From Subdoligranulum variabile (lineage in GTDB: Bacteria > Bacillota > Clostridia > Oscillospirales > Ruminococcaceae): 63,990 nt of DNA. Position 1 is the first letter of the stretch, and each line of letters begins with the position of its first letter. The stretch lies in NCBI GenBank assembly GCA_004552305.1, contig SFOX01000006.1:1-63990 (forward strand), given 5' to 3'. Made by a program: the position numbers and the translations under genes. The notes under the pieces were generated by a model. It made no database searches and had not been told where the DNA came from. It was given only the letters and a program-made list of their open reading frames with translations. Positions 49,833-56,894 of the stretch are shown here, in pieces.

Positions 49833-51809
49833 TCAGTTCCTGTCCGCGCCCTTTTTGCTTTCCTGTTCGCGGTACAGGTCGATCTGTTCACGGATGCGCT
49901 GTTCGGCGCTTTGCAGCGTGCAGTTTTGCAGCTGTGCGCCCGCCATCATCAAATGTCCGCCGCCGCCAAGGGGTTCCAGTATGACCTGCACGTTCAGTGC
50001 GCCCATACTGCGGGCGGAGATGTTGACCCCGCCGTTTTTGACCACAGCCACAAAGCTGGCGTCCACGCCGTTGATGGTCAGCAGGTCGTTGGCAGCCATC
50101 GGCAGAACCACGTTCATACCGGGTTCCAGCTCCTGCGACAGGGCAATGGCGCAGCCCTTATATATGTAGGCTGCCTCCACAATGCGGGCGCGGGCTTCGT
50201 ACTCCTTCTTGGAGGTGTTGAACAGCAGCTTGGTGTCGGACGTGGAGGCACCGCGGCTGCGCAGCCACGCGGCGGCCTCAAAGGTGCGCACACCGACGTG
50301 CAGCGCAAAGCTGCGGGTATCCAGCATAATGCCTGCCAGCAGGGCTTCCGCCTCCAAGGGGGTGATATTTTCCTGCTCCTTGGGCATAAACTGCAAAAGC
50401 TCGCAGACCAGCTCGCTGGCGCTGGAAGCGTAAGGCTCGTGGTAAAGCAGCAGCGGGTTGTCGATATGCCCCACCGCCATACGGTGGTGGTCGATGACGA
50501 CGACGCGCTTGCATTTTTCGTAGATCTGCGCGCTTTCCAGCAGGCGCTTCTGGTAGGTGTCCACCACGATCAGCAGCGTTTTGGGGGTGATGACCTCCAG
50601 TGTCTGCTCGGGGCGGATAAAGTCATGCTCGTGTCCTGCCTTGCGGAAGGTGTCCAGCAATGCGCCGGCAAGCGTTGCCTCGTCATTGATGGCGATCACC
50701 GCCGGGACACCGCACATTTTGCAGATGCGCAGCGCGCCGATGGCAGAACCCACAGCGTCCAGATCGCTCATCCGGTGTCCCATAATGATGACCGAATCGC
50801 TTTGGCGGATCAGGTCGCACAGCGCCCCCGCAATGATGCGGCTGCGCACATGGCTGCGCTTTTCCACGCCGTGGGATACACCGCCGTAAAACTCAAAGCC
50901 GTCGGCGGTTTTTACGGCAGCCTGGTCGCCGCCGCGCCCCAAGGCGATCTCAATGCTTTCGCGCGCCATACGGTGACATTCCGCCAGCGTTTTTCCGCCG
51001 TGTCCGACACCGATGGAAAGCGTCACAAAGTGTCCGGGGTGCAGCGCACGGATCTCGTCCAAGATGGCAAAGCGCTCTGCCAGCATCCACTGCACATCGC
51101 GCTCCTCCACCACGGCAATATAGCGGCTGTTGGATACGCGGCGCAAAAAGCCGGTGCTGCGGGCAATATATTCCTCCAGCAGCGCATTGATGGCTTCCAG
51201 CTCCTTGGCCTGCTCGCTGTCCTTCATATCGTCAAACAGCTCATCGTAGCTGTCAATTACGATGATCAGGCAGGCAGGGCGGCTGTCGTTGTATTCGTCA
51301 AGGGTGTTTTTATAAAACGTATCATCGACAAAATACACGATATTGGCGCTGCTGTTGCCCTTGGCGGCGGTGGTGTAGGCGGTAAAGCGGCTCTCCCCTA
51401 TGGTCATATCCTGACCGTGGGGTCTTGCGCAGACTGCCAGATCCAGCTCCGGGAACGCCTTGCTGACGGGGCGTGTGACCGCGTCCCGCCCCTGCAAAAT
51501 GGAATCCCGGAAGAAGGTATTATACCACAAAATACGTCCGTCCGCAATCAGCACGACCGGGATGGGCAGCGAGGTCAGGCTATACTGGATGCGGCTGTTT
51601 TCAAAGTCTGTGCTGCAAAGCTGCTTGCCCACAAAGGCGCGCAGACGCCGACGCTGCAGCCAGACCAGCAATAGCGCCGCTGCCAGCAGCGCCGCCGGCA
51701 CGCACAGCAGCTGCGGTGCCGTCATCGCCACGGGAACGACCATAACGGTCAGCGCGGTGACGAGCAGCAGCAAAACTGCCGCAATATCCAAACCATCCTT
51801 GTGTTTCAT
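49833..51809 (-). CDS. gdpP: Cyclic-di-AMP phosphodiesterase GdpP
   Basis: A 658-residue membrane protein: two membrane segments (about 10-55), a PAS-like domain (about 75-130), a degenerate GGDEF domain (about 170-300) and DHH/DHHA1 phosphodiesterase domains. Catalytic motifs include IMGHRMSDLDAVGS, VVDTY, VIDHHRM and the late GGGGH. It hydrolyses c-di-AMP and so affects osmotic and wall homeostasis. I start at ATG 51809 after GGGGA; an upstream ATG would add 12 residues. gdpP-rplI-dnaB is a conserved order. Confidence 0.93.
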   Translation of the reverse strand: MKHKDGLDIAAVLLLLVTALTVMVVPVAMTAPQLLCVPAALLAAALLLVWLQRRRLRAFVGKQLCSTDFENSRIQYSLTSLPIPVVLIADGRILWYNTFFRDSILQGRDAVTRPVSKAFPELDLAVCARPHGQDMTIGESRFTAYTTAAKGNSSANIVYFVDDTFYKNTLDEYNDSRPACLIIVIDSYDELFDDMKDSEQAKELEAINALLEEYIARSTGFLRRVSNSRYIAVVEERDVQWMLAERFAILDEIRALHPGHFVTLSIGVGHGGKTLAECHRMARESIEIALGRGGDQAAVKTADGFEFYGGVSHGVEKRSHVRSRIIAGALCDLIRQSDSVIIMGHRMSDLDAVGSAIGALRICKMCGVPAVIAINDEATLAGALLDTFRKAGHEHDFIRPEQTLEVITPKTLLIVVDTYQKRLLESAQIYEKCKRVVVIDHHRMAVGHIDNPLLLYHEPYASSASELVCELLQFMPKEQENITPLEAEALLAGIMLDTRSFALHVGVRTFEAAAWLRSRGASTSDTKLLFNTSKKEYEARARIVEAAYIYKGCAIALSQELEPGMNVVLPMAANDLLTINGVDASFVAVVKNGGVNISARSMGALNVQVILEPLGGGGHLMMAGAQLQNCTLQSAEQRIREQIDLYREQESKKGADRN

Positions 51810-51870
51810 CGCAGATTCCCCGTGGGGCGCTTTGCCCCGGATCATTTGACGTTACCTTGCGAATTATTAG

Positions 51871-51969
51871 GGCAACACTGCACAATTCCCGCCTTGCGGC
51901 TTAAGCACCGCTCCGGCGGCTGCCGCACCTCGCTCGCCGTATCGGCACTTAGAATTATGCGGTGTAGCC
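51871..51969. repeat. Dispersed inverted-repeat element, copy A (99 bp)
   Basis: The left end GGCAACACTGCACAATTC is mirrored at the right end by GAATTATGCGGTGTAGCC (15 of 18 positions complementary exactly, G-T pairs or mismatch at the rest). The core CGGCTTAAGCACCGCTCCGG is shared with copies B and C. TTAG flanks both ends (51867-51870 and 51970-51973), a possible 4-bp target duplication. The right end touches the stop codon of ribonuclease J. Confidence 0.75.
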
Positions 51970-53955
51970 TTAGACTTCCAGCAAAATGGGCAAAATCATC
52001 GGGCTGCGCTTGGTGCGGCGGTAAATATAGCCGGAAAGCGCCTCCCGCACGCGGGTCTTTACGCTAGCCCAGTCGTGCATATTGTCGGCAAGGCTGCGGT
52101 CCAGCGCCATTTCCACCTGATGGCGGGCGCCTTCCATCAATTCCTCGCTCTCGCGCACATACACAAAGCCGCGGCTGACCAAATCGGGACCGGACAAAAC
52201 CTGCCCGTTCGAGCCGTCGATGGCGACCGTAACGATGATGATGCCGTCCTCGGACAGGTGGTGGCGGTCACGCAGCACCACGTTGCCCACATCGCCCACG
52301 CCGTAGCCGTCCACCATAACTGCCCCGGCGGTCACGGTATTTTCCACTGTCATACCGTCCGCGGAGATGCGGATATTCTGACCGTTTTCGGCGATATAGA
52401 TATTCTGCTTGGGGATATAGCCCAGATGCTCCGCCGTTTCGGCATGGCGCTTGAGCTGCTTGAACTCGCCGTGTACCGGCAGGAAATACTGCGGGTGCGC
52501 CAAGGTCAGCATCAGCTTTTGTTCCTCCTGGCAGGCGTGACCGGAAACGTGGGTGGCGTACATATTTTCGTAGATGACCTCGGCGCCAAGGCTCAGCAGC
52601 CCGTTGACGACCTTGGTGACGGTCTTTTCGTTGCCGGGGATGGGACGTGCCGAAATGATGATAAAGTCATTGGGACCGACCTTGACCTGACGGTGGCTTG
52701 CCTGCGCCATACGGGACAGCGCCGACAGCGGCTCGCCCTGACTGCCGGTGGTGATCAGCACGACCTTTTCCGGCGGATACTTGTTGATTTCGGAGATGTC
52801 GATCAGCACGTTATCGGGTGCGTGCAGATAGCCCAATTCCTTTGCCATCTCGGTGTTGGATACCATACTGCGCCCGCTGACAGCCACCTTGCGCCCGGAT
52901 TCTATCGCCAGGTCGATGATCTGCTGCACGCGGTAGATGTTGGAGGCAAAGGTCGCCACGATAATGCGGCGGTTGCCCGCCTTGACAAACAGGCGGCGCA
53001 CACCCTCGGCAACGGTCTGCTCGGTTTCGGTAAAGCCGGGGCGCTCGGCGTTGGTGGAGTCTGCCAGCAGTGCCAGCACACCCTTGCGCCCGTACTCGGC
53101 AATGGTGGGCAGGTCGGTCACGGCGTCGCCGGACAGCGGCGTGTAGTCCACCTTGAAGTCGCCGGTGTGGATGACCACGCCCGCCGGGCAGGCAATGGCG
53201 AACGCCAGCGAATCCGGGATGGAGTGGTTGACGTGGATCGGCTCCACGGTAAAGCAGCCGAGGCTGACCTTCTGGCGGGGGCGGATCTCGTGGAAAATGG
53301 CGCTGGAGGCAAGACCATGCTCCTCCAGCTTATTTTTGATAAGACCGATGGTCAGGCGTGCTGCATAGATAGGCACGTTGAATTTTTTGAGCAGGTACGG
53401 CAGGCTGCCGATGTGGTCCTCATGCCCGTGGGTGATAAACAGACCCTTGATGCGGTCCTTGTTTTCCAGCACATAGGTAAAATCGGGGATGACGAGATCG
53501 ACGCCGAACATATCGGAGTCGGGGAACACAAGCCCGCAGTCCACCAGGATCATATCGCCCTGGCACTCATACAGGGTAATATTTTTGCCCACCTCGCCAA
53601 GACCGCCCAGCGGGCAGATGTGCATGGGGATGGCGGGGGTCATTTCCAGATGCTCGGGCAGGCGCTGCTTGCGGCGCGGGCGCGGGGCGCGGGGCTGCCC
53701 GTTGTTGGCAGGCTGCGCATTGCGGCGCGGACGCGGGGTCTTGGGCTGCTGCGGGGCAGCGGCGGCGGTTTCGGTGCCGGGGTTCTGTACCGGGCGCGGG
53801 GCGCGGCGGCGGGGCGGCTTGGCGGTGGGGGCAGCAGCGCCCTCGGCGGCAGGCGGCACGGCGGCGCGGGGATGCGGCGCGCGGCGGGTGTTCGGCTCGG
53901 CGCTGTTGGTCTGGCGCGGCGCGGTGTTGCGGCGTTTCGGTTTGAATTCTTCCAT
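51970..53955 (-). CDS. rnj: Ribonuclease J
   Basis: A 661-residue metallo-beta-lactamase/beta-CASP nuclease with 5' exonuclease and endonuclease activity in mRNA decay and rRNA processing. Zinc motif THGHEDHIGSLPYL, then GDFKVDYTP, the CASP region with TTGSQGEPLSALSRMA and the HxSGHA motif VSGHACQEE. About 105 N-terminal residues form a basic, Pro/Arg/Ala-rich disordered extension before the core (PAIPMHICPLGGLGEVGKN), longer than in Bacillus RNase J1. I start at ATG 53955 (GGAGGG just before). The leader is about 175 bases long. Repeat copy A follows the stop codon directly. Confidence 0.95.
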   Translation of the reverse strand: MEEFKPKRRNTAPRQTNSAEPNTRRAPHPRAAVPPAAEGAAAPTAKPPRRRAPRPVQNPGTETAAAAPQQPKTPRPRRNAQPANNGQPRAPRPRRKQRLPEHLEMTPAIPMHICPLGGLGEVGKNITLYECQGDMILVDCGLVFPDSDMFGVDLVIPDFTYVLENKDRIKGLFITHGHEDHIGSLPYLLKKFNVPIYAARLTIGLIKNKLEEHGLASSAIFHEIRPRQKVSLGCFTVEPIHVNHSIPDSLAFAIACPAGVVIHTGDFKVDYTPLSGDAVTDLPTIAEYGRKGVLALLADSTNAERPGFTETEQTVAEGVRRLFVKAGNRRIIVATFASNIYRVQQIIDLAIESGRKVAVSGRSMVSNTEMAKELGYLHAPDNVLIDISEINKYPPEKVVLITTGSQGEPLSALSRMAQASHRQVKVGPNDFIIISARPIPGNEKTVTKVVNGLLSLGAEVIYENMYATHVSGHACQEEQKLMLTLAHPQYFLPVHGEFKQLKRHAETAEHLGYIPKQNIYIAENGQNIRISADGMTVENTVTAGAVMVDGYGVGDVGNVVLRDRHHLSEDGIIIVTVAIDGSNGQVLSGPDLVSRGFVYVRESEELMEGARHQVEMALDRSLADNMHDWASVKTRVREALSGYIYRRTKRSPMILPILLEV

Positions 53956-54133
53956 ATAACCCTCCATATACTGCAAGGGCTGATCTGCACCCTCTGTGCA
54001 GATCGGTCTTTCCCTTGGCGAATTTGCGATTTATGTATTTTTGGGAGCGCGTGGCTCGTCTGCTGTTGGATTAGGCGCGAAAGCCCGCCTGAAAAGGCGC
54101 GACCGGGCCCGGAAAAAACACACATTGCAAGTC
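53956..54133 (-). promoter_or_regulatory. Long 5' leader of the ribonuclease J gene
   Basis: From the expected transcription start near 54133 to the ATG is about 175 bases with no coding sequence. It holds a perfect 9-bp hairpin, GATCTGCAC with GTGCAGATC (53982-53990 and 53996-54004), just upstream of the ribosome binding site. It may serve in autoregulation or transcript stability; no known riboswitch is evident. Confidence 0.5.
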
Positions 54134-54139
54134 CCTTTT

Positions 54140-54168
54140 ATTATAAACGCATTGGTGCCACTTGTCAA
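54140..54168 (-). promoter_or_regulatory. Perfect-consensus SigA promoter of ribonuclease J
   Basis: On the minus strand TTGACA (54163-54168), 17 bp and TATAAT (54140-54145). Its -35 lies four bases from that of the divergent rnhA promoter. Confidence 0.88.
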
Positions 54169-54172
54169 ACAC

Positions 54173-54201
54173 TTGCCACACACAGATAAAGCGTATATAA
54201 T
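54173..54201 (+). promoter_or_regulatory. SigA promoter of rnhA
   Basis: TTGCCA (54173-54178), 17 bp and TATAAT (54196-54201). Confidence 0.8.
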
Positions 54202-54258
54202 AATAATAATTTTACTACCCGGTTACAGTATTGCCGGAACCATACACGGAGAAGCACC

Positions 54259-54720
54259 ATGAAGCATATAGAAATTTATACCGACGGCGCGTGCAGCGGC
54301 AACCCCGGTCCGGGCGGCTGGGGTGCTATTTTGCGCTTTACCACCCGTGACAAGGTGTACGAGAAGGAAATTTCCGGGGGCGATGCCTCCACCACCAACA
54401 ACCGCATGGAGCTGACCGCCTTTTTGGAGGCACTGCGCCAGCTGAAGGAGCCGTGCGAGATCGACCTGTACAGCGACAGCCAGTATGTCATCAACGGGCT
54501 GGAAAAAGGCTGGGCGAAGGGCTGGCGCGCCCGCGGCTGGAAAAAAGCCGACAAGTCCCCTGCCCTGAACCCCGATTTGTGGGCGCCCCTGCTGGCGGAA
54601 AGCGAAAAGCACAAAATCACCTACCACTGGCTCAAGGGACACGCAGGACACCCCGAAAACGAGCGCTGCGACCGTCTGGCGGTGGAGCAGAGCAAAAAAT
54701 ACGGCGGACGCCAGCAATAA
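54259..54720 (+). CDS. rnhA: Ribonuclease HI
   Basis: A 153-residue enzyme degrading RNA in RNA-DNA hybrids. The four acidic active-site residues are in IYTDGACSGNPG (Asp8 region), NNRMELTAFLEAL (Glu about 51), YSDSQYVINGL (Asp about 73) and NERCDRLA (Asp about 137). The basic handle GWAKGWRARGWKKADK is present, as in E. coli RNase HI. It starts at ATG 54259 after GGAGAAG. The MnmA-like remnant follows 13 bases later. Confidence 0.96.
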   Translation: MKHIEIYTDGACSGNPGPGGWGAILRFTTRDKVYEKEISGGDASTTNNRMELTAFLEALRQLKEPCEIDLYSDSQYVINGLEKGWAKGWRARGWKKADKSPALNPDLWAPLLAESEKHKITYHWLKGHAGHPENERCDRLAVEQSKKYGGRQQ

Positions 54721-54733
54721 AAAGGAGCGTACT

Positions 54734-55129
54734 ATGGACGGATTCAACACCTTTGAAAAGCAGGACAAAATTCTTTTGGGTGAAAACAACTCCCCCGAAG
54801 CCGCTGCCGCCGCGCTGATTTTGCGCCAGCAGGGCTTTGCGGTGCAGACCTTTGCTGCAGACGCGCCCGCCGACACGGCTGCGCTGCTGGCAGCGCTGGC
54901 AGAAAAGGCCGCCGAGCTGGACTGCGCCTTTATTGCTACCGGACATTTTGCCCGCACCGAAACCGACGCCGACGGCGTTTGCCGCATTCTGCCCGCCGTG
55001 GACGCCGACGCAGACCAAAGCGCCCTGCTGCGCGGCGCGGACGAGGCGTTGCTGGCGCGTCTGGTACTGCCCTTGGGTGAGTTCACACGCGCGGACGTTA
55101 AGGATATTTTGTCCGAAAGCGAGTCCTGA
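54734..55129 (+). CDS. MnmA-like short protein lacking the PP-loop motif
   Basis: A 131-residue protein resembling fragments of the tRNA 2-thiouridylase MnmA joined together: AFIATGHFAR (about 66-75), DADADQSALL (about 90-99) and LPLGEFTRADVKDI (about 112-125) match conserved MnmA runs. The N-terminal PP-loop that should read like GMSGGVDSS is replaced by LGENNSPEAAAA, and the catalytic Cys regions and the C-terminal beta domains are missing. So it cannot act as MnmA. It has a good AAAGGAG site, follows rnhA and ends before a strong terminator, so it seems expressed. A degraded paralogue or a protein with a new role are both possible. Confidence 0.65.
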   Translation: MDGFNTFEKQDKILLGENNSPEAAAAALILRQQGFAVQTFAADAPADTAALLAALAEKAAELDCAFIATGHFARTETDADGVCRILPAVDADADQSALLRGADEALLARLVLPLGEFTRADVKDILSESES

Positions 55130-55157
55130 CGCCAAACCGCACGATACCGCAAAAAAG

Positions 55158-55190
55158 CTGCCCGGTTCCGCTTGGAACCGGGCAGTTTTT
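55158..55190 (+). terminator. Terminator after rnhA and the MnmA-like gene
   Basis: CTGCCCGGTTCC (55158-55169) pairs with GGAACCGGGCAG (55174-55185) and TTTTT follows. Confidence 0.92.
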
Positions 55191-55240
55191 ACTGTCAACG
55201 AACTTAATGGGAATATTGCGAACTTTCGGCGGGTTTGTAG

Positions 55241-55323
55241 GGAACGGTCTATCTCCGCGCTAAGAGCCGCCGCTGTGCGGCGGTTGCGCTCCGAAACGCG
55301 CCTGCGGGCGCAGTGACCGTTCC
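55241..55323. other. Compact structured element in the gap before lysA
   Basis: An outer 9-bp stem, GGAACGGTC (55241-55249) with GACCGTTCC (55315-55323), encloses two perfect hairpins: CCGCCGC/GCGGCGG with a 3-base loop (55267-55283) and GCGCC/GGCGC with a 4-base loop (55298-55311). The shape is a three-way junction on either strand. It lies in a 274-base stretch (55191-55464) without a convincing gene; it could be a non-coding RNA or a dispersed repeat. Confidence 0.5.
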
Positions 55324-55464
55324 GTGCAGTTGCGCCGCGCGCAGCCAGCGCAGCCAGATAAAAGCCTGCGTACATAATAAACTGCCCGTTGTGCAGCACA
55401 TAGCCCTTCCCGTTTTCCGGGCGAATCTCATCCCTGCCCTGATTCCCAGGTTCCTCTCCCGGTC

Positions 55465-56727
55465 TTATTTTTGGAAGAACGGTGAAAAATCAAAGGTGGC
55501 AAAATAATCCTGTGGCGTTTCGGCGCGGCGGATCAGCTGATGCGTGCCGTCCTCCTTCAGCAGCACCTCGGCGCTGCGCAGCTTGCCGTTGTAGTTGTAG
55601 CCCATCGAAAAGCCGTGGGCGCCGGTATCGTGGATAAACAGGATATCCCCGATGTCGATTTTGGGCAGCATACGGTCGATGGCAAACTTATCGTTATTCT
55701 CGCACAGCCCGCCGGTGACATCGTATTTATGGTCGCAGGGGGCGTCCTCCTTGCCCAGCACGGTGATGTGGTGGTAGGCACCGTACATCGCCGGGCGCAT
55801 CAGGTTGGCGGCGCAGGCATCCACGCCGATGTACTCTTTATAAATGTGCTTTTCGTGCAAAACGGTTGTGACCAGTGCGCCGTAGGGGGCCAGCATATAG
55901 CGCCCCATCTCGGTAAAGATGGCGACATCTCCCATCCCGGCGGGTACAAGAATTTTTTCAAACATCCGGCGCACGCCCTCGCCGATGGCGGCGATATCGT
56001 TGGCGCGCTGGTCGGGGCGGTAGGCAACGCCCACGCCGCCCGACAGGTTGATGAACTTGATCTTGGCACCGGTACGCTTGTGCAGCCGCACCGCCAGCTC
56101 AAACAGAATGCCCGCCAGCTTGGGATAGTATTCGTCCGTCACGGTGTTGCTGGCCAAAAACGCATGGATGCCGAATTCCTCTGCCCCCAGCGCCATCAGG
56201 CGTGTGTAGGCCTCGGCCATCTGATCCTCGCTCATACCGTACTTGGAGTCGCCGGGGTTATCCATAATTCCGTTGCCCAGCTCAAACACGCCGCCCGGGT
56301 TGTAGCGGCAGCAGACGGTCTTGGGTACCCCTGCCACGTTTTTGAGAAACTCCACATGGGTCAGATCGTCCAGGTTGATGTACGCCCCCAGCTCATACGC
56401 CTTTTGCATATCCTGCACCGGGGTGTCGTTGGAGGAAAACATAATATCGCTGCCCGCAAAGCCGCACGCCTCGCTCATCAGCAGCTCGGTGTAGCTGGAG
56501 CAGTCTACGCCGCAGCCCTCCTCCTGCAGGATTTTGAGCAGGTAGGGGTTCGGGGTCGCCTTGACGGCAAAGTATTCTTTGTAGCCTTTGTTCCAGCTGA
56601 AGGCGGCATTTACGCGGCGGGCGGTTTCCCGGATCGCCTTTTCATCATACAAATGAAAGGGCGTGGGGATGTCGGCGGCGATCTGCTTTGCCTGTGCAAG
56701 GGTGATAAACGGCTTTTTCTGCGGCAT
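55465..56727 (-). CDS. lysA: Diaminopimelate decarboxylase-type PLP enzyme
   Basis: A 420-residue fold-type III PLP decarboxylase. The PLP Lys is in EYFAVKATPNPYLL (about residue 52). Other family marks are DCSSYTELL, the phosphate-binding Gly run NLSGGVG, and late GGLCENNDKFA, where the usual CESGD reads CENND. It is most like LysA, which makes lysine and consumes meso-DAP, but the altered CESGD motif leaves room for a related amino-acid decarboxylase. AAAGGA precedes ATG 56727. The transcript seems to start at the edge of repeat copy B. Confidence 0.82.
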   Translation of the reverse strand: MPQKKPFITLAQAKQIAADIPTPFHLYDEKAIRETARRVNAAFSWNKGYKEYFAVKATPNPYLLKILQEEGCGVDCSSYTELLMSEACGFAGSDIMFSSNDTPVQDMQKAYELGAYINLDDLTHVEFLKNVAGVPKTVCCRYNPGGVFELGNGIMDNPGDSKYGMSEDQMAEAYTRLMALGAEEFGIHAFLASNTVTDEYYPKLAGILFELAVRLHKRTGAKIKFINLSGGVGVAYRPDQRANDIAAIGEGVRRMFEKILVPAGMGDVAIFTEMGRYMLAPYGALVTTVLHEKHIYKEYIGVDACAANLMRPAMYGAYHHITVLGKEDAPCDHKYDVTGGLCENNDKFAIDRMLPKIDIGDILFIHDTGAHGFSMGYNYNGKLRSAEVLLKEDGTHQLIRRAETPQDYFATFDFSPFFQK

Positions 56728-56757
56728 GTACGGTCATTCCTTTCCCAACAAATCTAT

Positions 56758-56836
56758 GGTAACACCGCACAATTCCCGCCTGACGGCTTAAGCACCGCTC
56801 CGGCAGCTGCGGCACTTAGAATTATGCGGTATTGCC
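56758..56836. repeat. Dispersed inverted-repeat element, copy B (79 bp)
   Basis: GGTAACACCGCACAATTC at the left end pairs with GAATTATGCGGTATTGCC at the right end in 17 of 18 positions (with wobbles). The core is as in copies A and C. As RNA it forms a long stem with an internal hairpin (TAAGTGCCGC with GCGGTGCTTA on the minus strand). It fills the lysA leader; the lysA promoter at 56847-56875 would start transcription near 56840. Confidence 0.75.
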
Positions 56837-56846
56837 ATATGGCTCT

Positions 56847-56875
56847 ATTATATGCCTTTTTGCGCTGCGGGGCAA
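56847..56875 (-). promoter_or_regulatory. SigA promoter of lysA
   Basis: On the minus strand TTGCCC (56870-56875), 17 bp and TATAAT (56847-56852). The expected start is three or four bases before repeat copy B. Confidence 0.72.
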
Positions 56876-56894
56876 GCTGTTTTTGCAAGCGCCC

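Noticed and set aside
55249..55431. 60-codon minus-strand frame and a longer 255-codon frame between lysA and the rnhA region
   Set aside because: No ribosome binding site or recognisable domain; they read through a strong hairpin element and a terminator. I left the stretch as non-coding.
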